Source: Ornithinimicrobium pratense
GTDB lineage: Bacteria; Actinomycetota; Actinomycetes; Actinomycetales; Dermatophilaceae
Reading direction: 5' to 3'
Assembly (NCBI RefSeq): GCF_008843165.1
Contig: NZ_CP044427.1
Coordinates: 2,976,001-3,040,000, forward strand
DNA: 64,000 bases
Shown here: one piece after another, positions 56,364 through 64,000 of the stretch
Numbering within the stretch: the stretch's first letter is position 1
Layout of the letters: each line of letters begins with the position of its first letter
The notes under the pieces: generated by a model
What the model was told of the DNA's origin: nothing
The model's database searches: none
What the model saw: only the letters and a program-made list of their open reading frames with translations
Translations under genes and position numbers: made by a program

Positions 56364-58022
56364 ATGGCAGACACAGCGAACGCCACGGCGCACCCGGCCC
56401 GGTCCCATGCGGTGGGGAGCACGGACGTCCCGCTGCTGGAGCAGACCATCGGGGACAACCTGGACAGCAACGCCCGGGCCCACGCCGAGCGCGAGGCCCT
56501 GGTGGAGATGGCGACCGGGCGCCGGTGGACGTACGGCGAGCTGCTGACCGACGTGAACCGCGTCGCCCGGGGCTTCCTCGCCTCGGGCGTGCGCCGCGGG
56601 GACCGGGTCGGAATCTGGGCGCCGAACTGCGCGGAGTGGACGATCGTGCAGCTAGCCACCGCCAAGATCGGGGCGATCCTGGTCAACATCAACCCGGCCT
56701 ACCGCACCCACGAGCTGGCCTACGTGCTCCGCCAGTCGGGGGTCTCCACGATCGTCGTCGCCGAGTCGTTCAAGGGCAGCAGCTACCCCTCGATGGTGGA
56801 GGAGGTGCGCGACGAGTGTCCCGACCTGGTCCAGGTGCTGGTCATCGGCAGCCCGGGCTGGAGCGCCTTCCTCGACGGAGCGCACCAGGTGACCCGGGAC
56901 CGCCTGGTCGAGCTGCAGGCCCAGCTCACGCCGCAGGACCCGATCAACATCCAGTACACCTCCGGCACCACCGGCTTCCCCAAAGGCGCGACCCTCTCGC
57001 ACCGCAACATCCTCAACAACGCCTTCTTCGTCGGTGCGGGCTGCGGCTACACCGAGCGCGACGTGATCTGCATCCCCGTTCCCTTCTACCACTGCTTCGG
57101 GATGGTGATGGGCAACCTGGCAGCCGTCAGCCACGGCGCCGCCATGGTCATCCCCGCGCCAGGGTTCGACGCCTCTGCGACGCTGCGCGCCGTGCGGGAG
57201 GAGCAGTGCACGTCGCTGTACGGCGTGCCGACGATGTTCATCGCCGAGTTCGCGCTGATCGACAAGGGTGAGGGCTTCTCGGTGGAGGACCTGGCCTCCG
57301 TGCGGACCGGGATCATGGCCGGCTCGTTGTGCCCGGCGTCGGTGATGCGCCGGCTCATCGAGGCCGGGATCACCGAAATGACCATCTGCTACGGAATGAC
57401 CGAAACGTCCCCGGTGTCCACACAGACCACCCCCAGTGACCCCTTCGAGAAGCTGACGGGCACGGTCGGGCGGGTCATGCCGCACCTGGAGATCAAGATC
57501 GTCGACCCCGCCACGCGTGACGTCGTGCCCCGCGGGACGCCGGGCGAGTTCTGCACGAAGGGCTACTCGGTCATGCTCGGCTACTGGGATGAGCCGGAGA
57601 GGACTGCCGAGGTGGTGCAGGACGGGTGGATGGCCACCGGCGACATCGGGGTGATGGACGAGGAGGGGTATGTCGAGATCACCGGGCGCATCAAGGACCT
57701 GGTGATCCGGGGCGGGGAGAACATCTACCCGCGTGAGGTCGAGGAGTTCCTCATGGGCCACCCCGACGTGCTGGACGCGCAGGTCGTGGGCGTGGCGGAC
57801 CCGAAGTATGGCGAGGAGCTCATGGCCTGGCTGCGACTCAAGGACGGGGCCGAGCTGCTGACCGCGGAGTCGGTGCGAGAGTTCTGCGCCGGCAAGCTCG
57901 CGCACTACAAGATCCCCCGCTACGTCCGGGTCATCGAGGAGTACCCGATGACCGTCACCGGCAAGATCCGCAAGGTCGAGCTGCGCGAGGCCGGCGAGCA
58001 GTCGCTCGAGGGCGAGGGCTGA
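56364..58022 (+). CDS. Fatty-acyl-CoA synthetase (AMP-binding family)
   Basis: 552 residues. Adenylate-forming motifs: YTSGTTGFPKGATLSHRNIL (P-loop), YGMTETSPVSTQT, GWMATGDIGVMDEEGYVEIT, GRIKDLVIRGGENIYPREVE (hinge) and the catalytic lysine in PMTVTGKIRKVE. Activates a medium- or long-chain fatty acid with ATP and CoA; chain length is not readable. The ATG at 56364 lies 6 nt after CAGGAT, and no ribosome site is visible. It fits with the EtfD-like protein and PEP carboxykinase in fatty-acid use. A six-copy repeat array follows directly. Confidence 0.9.
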   Translation: MADTANATAHPARSHAVGSTDVPLLEQTIGDNLDSNARAHAEREALVEMATGRRWTYGELLTDVNRVARGFLASGVRRGDRVGIWAPNCAEWTIVQLATAKIGAILVNINPAYRTHELAYVLRQSGVSTIVVAESFKGSSYPSMVEEVRDECPDLVQVLVIGSPGWSAFLDGAHQVTRDRLVELQAQLTPQDPINIQYTSGTTGFPKGATLSHRNILNNAFFVGAGCGYTERDVICIPVPFYHCFGMVMGNLAAVSHGAAMVIPAPGFDASATLRAVREEQCTSLYGVPTMFIAEFALIDKGEGFSVEDLASVRTGIMAGSLCPASVMRRLIEAGITEMTICYGMTETSPVSTQTTPSDPFEKLTGTVGRVMPHLEIKIVDPATRDVVPRGTPGEFCTKGYSVMLGYWDEPERTAEVVQDGWMATGDIGVMDEEGYVEITGRIKDLVIRGGENIYPREVEEFLMGHPDVLDAQVVGVADPKYGEELMAWLRLKDGAELLTAESVREFCAGKLAHYKIPRYVRVIEEYPMTVTGKIRKVELREAGEQSLEGEG

Positions 58023-58036
58023 CCGACCCCCCCCCC

Positions 58037-58172
58037 ACCGGGAACACGGTCTGCCCCCCACCGGCAACACGGTCTGCCCCCACCGGCGACACGCTCTGCC
58101 CCCCACCGGCAACACGGTCTGCCCCCCACCGGGAACACGGTCTGCCCCCCACCGGGAACACGGTCTGCCCCC
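58037..58172. repeat. Six-copy 22-23 bp tandem array before a DinB gene
   Basis: Units start at 58037, 58060, 58082, 58105, 58128 and 58151. Consensus core ACCGGSRACACGSTCTG followed by five or six C. Unit 3 carries CCGGCGACACGCTCTG, whose reverse complement occurs exactly in the array at 58722-58800. There are no spacers, so it is not a CRISPR. It lies between the acyl-CoA synthetase and DinB genes. Confidence 0.9.
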
Positions 58173-58259
58173 GGGTGAAGGGGCGCGGTGATGCGGGCTA
58201 CCGGCTAGGTCCCTCGTCGGGGTGGACTGGTGGCACAGGATGAGCGGGTGGAGGATTCG

Positions 58260-58697
58260 ATGACCGGCCGCTACTGCCTGGCCAAACTGGACGAGATGAT
58301 CGACGTCGTCAGGGGGTTGGATGACGAGACCGCCAATGCGGCGCCGGGATTAACCGGGGCCAACTCGGCCTACCAGATCCTGTCTCACTGCCTCGGGATG
58401 GCCCGACAGTGGACCGCTGAACACATCCTCGGCGAGCCCACGGGCCGGGACCGGGCCGCCGAGTTCGGGGCGAGGGGCGACGTGGCGGAACTGGTCGCGC
58501 GGGCCCGGGCGACCAGAGATCAGCTGGCGGTCGACCTGTCCCGGATGGAGCCAGGGATGCAGGTGCCAGGTCGGCCCGGTGTCGACACCTTCTGGAGCCA
58601 CGACGTCGAGGGCATTCTGCTGCACGTGCTGGAGGAGCTCTGCCAGCACCTCGGTCACCTGGAGATCACCCGAGACCTGGTCACTCGGGGTTCTTGA
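58260..58697 (+). CDS. DinB-superfamily (DUF664-like) protein
   Basis: 145 residues from the ATG at 58260, which has GGAGG 5 nt upstream; a GTG at 58230 in frame would add ten residues. The four-helix fold is suggested by YCLAKLDEMIDVVRGLDDET, NSAYQILSHCLGMARQWTAE, and ILLHVLEELCQHLGHLEITR, giving histidines in the positions of the DinB metal triad (SHC, LLHVLEE, LGHLE). Function unknown; relatives are thiol-dependent or metal-dependent transferases. The gene is enclosed by two repeat arrays in opposite orientation. Confidence 0.75.
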   Translation: MTGRYCLAKLDEMIDVVRGLDDETANAAPGLTGANSAYQILSHCLGMARQWTAEHILGEPTGRDRAAEFGARGDVAELVARARATRDQLAVDLSRMEPGMQVPGRPGVDTFWSHDVEGILLHVLEELCQHLGHLEITRDLVTRGS

Positions 58698-58721
58698 CGA
58701 CCGACGCTTGCTCGGACCGAG

Positions 58722-58800
58722 CGTGTCGCCGGACGAGACAGACCGTGTCGCCGGACGAGACAGACCGTGTCGCCGGACGAGACAGAGCGTGTCGCCGGTC
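58722..58800. repeat. 22-bp tandem array after the DinB gene, inverted relative to 58037-58172
   Basis: Three units beginning CGTGTCGCCGGACGAGACAG at 58722, 58744 and 58766, then a partial unit at 58788. CAGAGCGTGTCGCCGG (58783-58798) is the exact reverse complement of 58083-58098 in the first array. It lies between the DinB and HAD genes. Confidence 0.88.
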
Positions 58801-58839
58801 GGTGGGGTCAGGCGTCGAGCGCTGTGCCACTGTTGCGAC

Positions 58840-59556
58840 GTGGCCGAGGAGCAGGAAGCGTGGTCGGATGCCCAGCGGGAGCGGGCCCGACAGCAGGTGA
58901 CGTCGGCGGCGCTGGTGCTGGTGGACTTCGACGGCCCGCTGGCGCGGTTGCTGCCCGGGGACCGCTGGCGGGAGGTGGCGGCCCAGGTCCGGGCCCGGGC
59001 CGGTGAGCTGGGTGGGCCGGAGCTGGAGACAGCTCTGGACGGTGCGCCCGATCACGTGCAGTGCCTGCGCCGGGTGCACGAGCTCGCGCCCGGCATCGTC
59101 CCGCCCCTCGTCGAGGAGGTGACCCGGCTGGAGCTGGCGGCTGCGGCGCAGGTCGACCCGGCGGACTACGCCGTCGAGTTCATCGAGCAGTGCCTCGACC
59201 GGGGCTCGGCCGTGGTGGTGGTCACCAACAACGACCCTCACGTCGTGGCGCGGGTGCTCGACCCCCACCGGCCGAGGCTCAGTGCGCGGCTGACCGCGAT
59301 CCTCGGTCGAGACCCTGACCGGCTGGACGCGCTCAAGCCCAGCCCGGCCATGCTGCTCGACGCCCTGAAGCTGACCGGCGCACAGGCACAGGACGCGGTC
59401 TTCCTCGGAGACTCCGTCACCGACGTCGAGGCGGGTCGGGCTGCCGGGGTCCCGGTGGTGGGGGTGGCCGAGGAGGCTGAGCGTCGGGCCGAGCTGCTCG
59501 CGGCCGGCGCCCTGGCAGCCGTCCCCGGCGTGGGTCACCTGCTCCGGCCCCGCTGA
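58840..59556 (+). CDS. HAD-superfamily hydrolase
   Basis: 238 residues. HAD motif I is LVLVDFDGPLARLL (nucleophile Asp in DFDGP), motif II VVVVTNNDP, motif III lysine in LKPSPAMLLDAL, motif IV FLGDSVTDVEAGRAAG. It is probably a phosphatase of phosphoglycolate-phosphatase type; the substrate is unknown. The GTG at 58840 follows CACTGT by 6 nt, and the frame upstream is a shadow of the DinB gene and repeat array. It lies 147 bp before the RibA fusion gene on the same strand. Confidence 0.8.
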   Translation: MAEEQEAWSDAQRERARQQVTSAALVLVDFDGPLARLLPGDRWREVAAQVRARAGELGGPELETALDGAPDHVQCLRRVHELAPGIVPPLVEEVTRLELAAAAQVDPADYAVEFIEQCLDRGSAVVVVTNNDPHVVARVLDPHRPRLSARLTAILGRDPDRLDALKPSPAMLLDALKLTGAQAQDAVFLGDSVTDVEAGRAAGVPVVGVAEEAERRAELLAAGALAAVPGVGHLLRPR

Positions 59557-59703
59557 CTGACGCAGCCCCCGCTTGAAAAGGTGAGCGCACGGCATATTAC
59601 AGGTGAAAGTGCTGCTCACCGACCTGACAGCGGCGAATCTGCGGGCCGTGGCTGCAGCCGGTTTGAGGTGAGGGAGGAGATGGGGCGGACCATACTCGGG
59701 GGC

Positions 59704-61101
59704 GTGACTTCCAGCCTTGCGATCCCCCTTCCCGATCCGAGCTCGGTCGAGCGGCTCGCCGACACGGTGCTACCCACCCGGCACGGGACCTTCCGGATGA
59801 CCGCCTACCGCGACGACGTCGGCCTGGAGCACGTCGTCCTCAGCGTCGGCATCACCGACGAGAGCGCGCCGGGCCACCACATCGGCCGGGCGCCCCTGGT
59901 GCGCGTGCACTCCGAGTGCCTCACCGGCGACGCGCTCGGCTCGCGGCGGTGCGACTGCGGCGAGCAGCTGCAGCGGGCGCTGCACCTGATCATGCAGGAC
60001 GGGTATGGCGCGCTGGTCTACGTCGGGGGTCACGAGGGCCGGGGCATCGGGCTGGTCGAGAAGCTGCGGGCCTACGAGCTGCAGGACACCGGCGTCGACA
60101 CCGTCGATGCCAACCTGCGCCTCGGGCACGACGCCGACCAGCGCACCTACGGCCAGACCGCCGCGATGCTGAAGGACCTCGGGATCCGCGTGGTCCGCCT
60201 GCTCTCCTGCAACCCCGCCAAGCAGGAGGCCCTCACCGAGCTGGGTGTGCGCGTCGTGTCCCGGCAGTCGCTGATCGTGCCCCGCCGCCCGGAGAACGCC
60301 GCATACCTGCGCACCAAGCGTGAGCGCATGGGCCACGACCCGGAGAGCGTGGACGAGTGGCAGGCGCTGCTGCACGGCGGCGGGGTGCTGACGACCGGTG
60401 TCCTGACCGAGCGGTATGCCGATCTGGTGCACCCCGACGGGCCGAAGGTGATCGCCCAGCTCGGGCAGAGCATGGACGGCTTCATCGCCAGCCGCACGGG
60501 GGACGCGGTGTTCGTCACCGGCGAGGAGGACCGGGAGCACCTGCACCGGCTGCGCGCGCTCGTCGACGCAGTCGTGGTGGGGTCGGCGACCGCGGCGGCG
60601 GACGACCCACAGCTGACGGTGCGCGCGGTGCCAGGTCCACACCCGACCCGGGTCGTGCTCGACCCCCGCGGCACCCTGCCGGGCGACTCCCGGCTGCTCA
60701 CCGACGCCACTGCTCCGACCCTGTGGATCGTCGGTCAGGGCGTGGAGCCCGTGCCTGCCGGCGACCACGTCGAGGTCGTCGCCTGGCACAGCGAGGGCCC
60801 GATGGACCCCGCCGGGGTGCTGTCCCTGCTACGTGAGCGCGGCCTGGAGCGGGTGCTCGTCGAGGGTGGCGGGCGGCTGGTCACCGCGTTCGTCGAGGCG
60901 GGAATGGTGGACCGTCTCTACCTGACGGTCGCGCCGGTGCTCATCGGTGACGGCGTGCCAGGCCTGCGACTGGCAGGCACCGACCGGCTCGCCGACGCCC
61001 TGCGGCCCCCGGTCGTGCGCCGGTGGCAGGCGGGTGAGGACATCGTCACCGAGCTGGACCTCGCGGCGACCCGGACCGCCTCGCGGGTGATGCCGGTATG
61101 A
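59704..61101 (+). CDS. GTP cyclohydrolase II fused to a RibD C-terminal (reductase) domain
   Basis: 465 residues. Domain 1 (about 15-215) is GTP cyclohydrolase II: RVHSECLTGDALGSRRCDCG has the zinc cysteines, GGHEGRGIGLVEKLRAYELQ replaces the usual RQEGRGIGL, and DTVDANLRLG follows. Domain 2 (about 250-455) is RibD_C/DHFR-like: VIAQLGQSMDGFIASRTGDA, VDAVVVGSATAAADDPQLTV and VLVEGGGRLVTAFVEAGMVD. Together they suggest GTP ring opening and then reduction of the ribosylaminopyrimidine. The GTG at 59704 lies 7 nt after CATACT (59691-59696); an ATG at 59680 is possible. Other riboflavin genes are not in the window. The next gene overlaps by ATGA. Confidence 0.87.
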   Translation: MTSSLAIPLPDPSSVERLADTVLPTRHGTFRMTAYRDDVGLEHVVLSVGITDESAPGHHIGRAPLVRVHSECLTGDALGSRRCDCGEQLQRALHLIMQDGYGALVYVGGHEGRGIGLVEKLRAYELQDTGVDTVDANLRLGHDADQRTYGQTAAMLKDLGIRVVRLLSCNPAKQEALTELGVRVVSRQSLIVPRRPENAAYLRTKRERMGHDPESVDEWQALLHGGGVLTTGVLTERYADLVHPDGPKVIAQLGQSMDGFIASRTGDAVFVTGEEDREHLHRLRALVDAVVVGSATAAADDPQLTVRAVPGPHPTRVVLDPRGTLPGDSRLLTDATAPTLWIVGQGVEPVPAGDHVEVVAWHSEGPMDPAGVLSLLRERGLERVLVEGGGRLVTAFVEAGMVDRLYLTVAPVLIGDGVPGLRLAGTDRLADALRPPVVRRWQAGEDIVTELDLAATRTASRVMPV

Positions 61102-61583
61102 CGGGTGAGCTGACTGTGCTCCTGGAGCACCTGCACACCGAGCGGCAGCACATCCTGGCCGCGGTGGACGGGCTGGTCGAGGAGGACATGACCAGGGTCG
61201 CCGCGCCCTCTGGGTGGTCCATCGCCCAGCTGCTGAACCACCTCACGTATGACGACGAGATCTTCTGGGGATGCGCCATCGTCGGCGGTGACGAGGAGGC
61301 GGTTGCCCTTCTTCGAGAGGGCTGGAAGGTCCCCGTGACCTCCGGGGCGCAGGCCGTGGAGCGGTACCAGTACTGGTCCAGCCGGGTGGACGTGGTGCTC
61401 GCCGAGGCAGACCTCGACGCGCCACCGCGCTGGTGGCCCCCAGAGTCCATCTTCCCGTTCCCGCCCTTTGCGCAAGCTCGGCACTGCGTCTTCCGGCTTC
61501 TGCTCGAGACCGCCACCCATGCCGGCCACCTGGACATGGCCCGGGAGGCGATCGACGGCCACCAGCATCTCGTCGTGGACTGA
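61098..61583 (+). CDS. DinB-superfamily (DUF664-like) protein coupled to the RibA fusion
   Basis: 161 residues. LTVLLEHLHTERQHILAAVD, WSIAQLLNHLTYDDEIFWGC and FRLLLETATHAGHLDMAREA form the expected helices, with His in NHLTYD and HAGHLD as candidate metal ligands. The ATG overlaps the stop of the RibA fusion gene (ATGA), so translation is coupled and a functional link with that enzyme is possible. Substrate unknown. A 200-bp gap with a TAATGT box (61700-61705) separates it from the next gene. Confidence 0.78.
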   Translation: MTGELTVLLEHLHTERQHILAAVDGLVEEDMTRVAAPSGWSIAQLLNHLTYDDEIFWGCAIVGGDEEAVALLREGWKVPVTSGAQAVERYQYWSSRVDVVLAEADLDAPPRWWPPESIFPFPPFAQARHCVFRLLLETATHAGHLDMAREAIDGHQHLVVD

Positions 61584-61784
61584 CCTGTCGACTGTCGGGA
61601 GCCGCGGCCAGGCCGAGACGAGCGACGTGGGCCAAGGAGTGCGTCGAGGGTGGGGGCGCGATTGCCTACCCTGGCTCTCCCCTACTCTGCACGGTCCGGT
61701 TAATGTCTGCCCTGCGCCGGGCATCGGCTCGATGTCGCCCCGGCGGTCCCGGCTCGACCTCTCCTTTGGACAAGGCCCTCTTTG

Positions 61785-62999
61785 ATGTCAGTGATGCGCA
61801 GCCTCACCACCTCCTTGGCCGTCATCCTTCTGGTGGCAACTGGTTCGGCCCCGACCACCAGAGGTGACAGCGCCCCGTCCGCCGGGGAGTCAGTGGTCGT
61901 GGCCGAGGAGGGCCGGCTCCCGGCCTTGACCCGCGAGGACGCCGAGGCAATCCGGCTCCACGCCGCTCGCGCGCTGGCGGCCCAGCCGTCCCGGACGGCA
62001 TACCTCGACTCCCACTCCCAGAGTTCTTCGGGTTTCGTGCACCCGGTGGTGACCCGACACTCCGGCTCTGACCGGTACGCCACGGCCGCGGCGCTGGCCA
62101 TCGCCCGGTGGCGGGACGTCATCTGGGCGGATGTCGACGGAGTTCCCTATCCTCACGACAGGGTGATCCTCATCGCGAGCGGGCAGGACTTCCCGGACGC
62201 CTTGTCCGGGGGCGCCCTGGCCGCCTACTACGGCGGACCGATGCTGCTCACCCGCAAGGACAGCCTGCCCGGCGCAACCAGGACTGCGCTCGCGGCCCTT
62301 GATCCCGACTACATCGCGGTGCTCGGCGGGACGAACGCCGTGAGCGACGCCGTGGTGCGGGAGCTGGCGCAGTATGTCGCGGGGTCGCGACGGGTGGTGC
62401 GCTACGGGGGAAAGGACCGGTATGAAGTGTCAGCGACCATGGCGCGGGACATCTTTGGCGGTGGCTTCGGTCAGCGAGCGTATGTCGCGCTCGGCACCAA
62501 CTGGCCAGACGGTCTGGCCGGCGCTGCCACCGCTGGCTCGGACTGGGCGCCGCTGCTGCTCACCAGGAAGGACGGTGTGCCTGGGGTGGTGATGCAGACA
62601 CTGGCCCGAGCCCGGCCGGAGGAGATCGTCCTCCTCGGCGGCCCCGCCGCGGTGAACGACACGGTGGTCATGCAGCTGGGGACGGTGGCGCCGGTCGTGC
62701 GCGTGGGGGGCGCAGACCGGTATGCAGTGGCCGCGAACGCTGCAGGCCTGGACCCCACCCGCTTCGGAGCCACGATCGCCAGTGGCCAGAACTGGCCGGA
62801 CGCTCTGTCCGGCAGCGCCTATGCCGGCCTGGTCGGGGACAAGCTGCTCCTGGTGCGGTCGAACGGCGTGCCCGGCGCCACCCAGCAGGCGGTGCGCGCC
62901 GGCTCGCTCGCCTTGATCGATGCTGTCGGCGGCAGGACGACCCTCCCCGAGCCGGTCCTGAACCAGCTGCGCTCCCTACGCGTCAGGACCCCGGGTTAG
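61785..62999 (+). CDS. Secreted cell-wall-binding protein with three CWB2 repeats
   Basis: 404 residues. The signal peptide is SLTTSLAVILLVATGSAPTT. Three cell wall binding repeat 2 units follow: SGSDRYATAAALA to VLGGTNAVSD; YGGKDRYEVSATMA to LLGGPAAVND; VGGADRYAVAANAA to IDAVGGRTTL. Each has the inner SGQxxPDALSG-type and LLTRKDxxP-type motifs. CWB2 domains anchor surface proteins to anionic cell-wall polymers; no catalytic domain is present, so it may be a structural or scaffold protein. The ATG at 61785 is preceded by AAGG; TTG at 61782 and ATG at 61794 are alternatives. Confidence 0.88.
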   Translation: MSVMRSLTTSLAVILLVATGSAPTTRGDSAPSAGESVVVAEEGRLPALTREDAEAIRLHAARALAAQPSRTAYLDSHSQSSSGFVHPVVTRHSGSDRYATAAALAIARWRDVIWADVDGVPYPHDRVILIASGQDFPDALSGGALAAYYGGPMLLTRKDSLPGATRTALAALDPDYIAVLGGTNAVSDAVVRELAQYVAGSRRVVRYGGKDRYEVSATMARDIFGGGFGQRAYVALGTNWPDGLAGAATAGSDWAPLLLTRKDGVPGVVMQTLARARPEEIVLLGGPAAVNDTVVMQLGTVAPVVRVGGADRYAVAANAAGLDPTRFGATIASGQNWPDALSGSAYAGLVGDKLLLVRSNGVPGATQQAVRAGSLALIDAVGGRTTLPEPVLNQLRSLRVRTPG

Positions 63000-63118
63000 T
63001 GCCACCGGCGCGCTCCATGCCGAAGCCCGGCGGGAGTGCGGTAGATCGGTGTCGTCCTAGCGGCACCGATGTACCGCAGACCTCGGCGTACCGTCCGTCC
63101 GGAACGACACGACGACCC

Positions 63119-64000
63119 TCAGGCTGATGGTCCGGCCGATCCGCCCACGGACTGCGCCACGGCGTCGTGCAGCACCTGCGCGGTCTCTCGCCACCCGGGA
63201 AGACGGTCCCGCCGCTCCAGGGCGGCCGAGCGCCAGGCAGCTCGGGTCGCCTGGCCCGTGAGCCACCGGCGCAGGACGTGGGTGAGCTGGTCGGGAGCGT
63301 CGGTGTCGACGGCCGCGCCCGCGATCGCCACGCCGAGGGTCGTCTCGTCGATCAGCCCGTTCTCGACGGGGGCTCGCCATCCCCGCGCGCCGCGCGTGTC
63401 CACGGGGTCCCAGCCCAGCGCTTCCTCCGCGCCGGTCCCCCGGCTCACCACGGTGGGTATGCCGCGGGCGTGGGCCTCGGTCACGACCATCCCCCAGGTC
63501 TCGCTGCGGGAGGGGTGTGCCAGCAGGTCGGTCTGGGCCCAGGTCTGCTCGAGCGCGACGCCGTCGAGGGGTCCGGGCCAGGTGACCCGGTCCGCCAAAC
63601 CGAGGTCGCGGGCGACGCCGATGAGGTGGTCCGCGAACTCTCGGTCGGGCACGGGCCCGGCGACGGTCAGCCCCCAGTCGAGGTCCCGCAGGCCTGCGAG
63701 CGCGACCAGGAGGGCGGCGTGGTTCTTAACCGGGGTAAGGGCGCCGAGGGTCAGCAGCTGCGGGGCAGAGGCAACAGACCCGCTGTGTCCGGGTAGGTCC
63801 TTCCTGCCGGAGCTATCCGCCCCGCCGGGCCCGCCGGCCGCCCCGGAGCCCGGCGAGAGGGGGGCAGGGTCGACGCCGGGCCGGGCGAGGATGACCCCAT
63901 CGATCCCGTAACGCCGGCCCAGATCGGCCGCGGACCACGCGCTGGTCGTCGCGACCAGGTCGGCAGCCCGCAGGGCGCGCAGCTCCAGGGCGTCCAGCTC
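63119..64000 (-). CDS. Glycosyltransferase (GT4-like), N-terminus cut by window edge
   Basis: About 293 C-terminal codons reading leftward from the right edge. Motifs of the GT-B fold are LLTLGALTPVKNHAALLVAL (nucleotide-sugar region), LAHPSRSETWGMVVTEAHAR with the E-x7-E type signature, and GIPTVVSRGTGAEEALG. Upstream, DLVATTSAWSAADLGRRYGI and ARPGVDP mark the end of the N-terminal domain. A Gly/Ser/Pro-rich insert (PGSGAAGGPGGADSSG) sits before the second domain. It probably adds a sugar to a lipid or polymer; donor and acceptor are unknown. Convergent with the CWB2 gene, 119 bp apart. Confidence 0.85.
   Translation of the reverse strand, partial: ELDALELRALRAADLVATTSAWSAADLGRRYGIDGVILARPGVDPAPLSPGSGAAGGPGGADSSGRKDLPGHSGSVASAPQLLTLGALTPVKNHAALLVALAGLRDLDWGLTVAGPVPDREFADHLIGVARDLGLADRVTWPGPLDGVALEQTWAQTDLLAHPSRSETWGMVVTEAHARGIPTVVSRGTGAEEALGWDPVDTRGARGWRAPVENGLIDETTLGVAIAGAAVDTDAPDQLTHVLRRWLTGQATRAAWRSAALERRDRLPGWRETAQVLHDAVAQSVGGSAGPSA

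Noticed and set aside
58037..58800. CRISPR array
   Set aside because: Units of 22-23 bp are directly adjacent with no unique spacers and no cas genes nearby.
59557..59703. FMN riboswitch before the RibA fusion gene
   Set aside because: The 147-bp gap lacks the conserved FMN aptamer words, and a -10 box 7 nt before the GTG implies almost no 5' leader.

Overview
The window is about 71% GC, gene-dense, and reads as chromosomal core DNA of an actinobacterium. The evidence is four single-copy serine tRNA genes, DUF3073 next to purM/purF, GTP-dependent PEP carboxykinase, the metY-metX pair, an EtfD-like Fe-S protein, actinobacterial SRP RNA, and many genes whose -10 hexamer sits 6-7 nt before the start codon (leaderless mRNAs). 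Gene content and the abundant GGTATGC word suggest Micrococcales, possibly Intrasporangiaceae/Ornithinimicrobiaceae; this placement is inference. I see no insertion sequence, prophage or CRISPR array.

Region by region. 1-4.6 kb: minus-strand ilvB-ilvN-ilvC-ilvD branched-chain amino acid operon, preceded by a promoter, a leaderless 16-residue leader peptide with a Leu-Val-Leu-Ile run in rare codons, and an attenuator hairpin. 4.6-12.6 kb: PadR regulator, lipoamide dehydrogenase, PspC protein, DUF4212 plus acetate-type symporter, beta-propeller lipoprotein. 12.6-15.6 kb: metY-metX behind a candidate sulfur-type leader peptide. 15.6-24 kb: NfeD/SPFH pair, GH13 plus LLM oxidoreductase pair, DinB-like protein, lipoprotein, YigZ, CopC. 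24-32.2 kb: DUF3073 gene and the purF-(AI-2E transporter)-purM operon, DsbA-like protein, sterol-carrier protein, arginine deiminase, SRP RNA. 32.2-49.7 kb: SBP56-type protein (frameshifted), all four serine tRNAs and tRNA-Arg(ACG), tadA, upp, two aminotransferases, def, an AbiEi/DUF559 gene bracketed by inverted elements, pckG, an LCP-family protein (frameshifted), cold-shock protein. 49.7-56.3 kb: cysK-cysE, EtfD-like protein, dcd with a D,D-carboxypeptidase (frameshifted), tRNA-Gly, cutA. 56.3-64 kb: acyl-CoA synthetase, a DinB gene bracketed by two inverted repeat arrays, HAD hydrolase, a RibA-RibD_C fusion, another DinB gene, a cell-wall-binding protein and a glycosyltransferase cut by the right edge.

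How the genes work together. cysE-cysK make cysteine and metX-metY make homocysteine, so sulfur assimilation is well represented. purF and purM are two purine steps in one coupled operon. tadA would act on the tRNA-Arg(ACG) encoded 7 kb away. Acetate uptake, acyl-CoA synthetase, EtfD-like oxidoreductase and PEP carboxykinase fit growth on acetate or fatty acids.

Most noteworthy: (1) the leaderless ilv attenuation peptide; (2) 52-bp imperfect inverted elements around the AbiEi/DUF559 gene, whose stop codon lies inside one element; (3) phrase-like intergenic repeat arrays, two of which face each other around a DinB gene and share an exact inverted 16-mer; (4) three broken genes, each lacking one base in a five-base C/G tract, which argues for sequence error until shown otherwise; (5) a RibA-RibD_C fusion. 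All calls come from reading the sequence; no database search was run.
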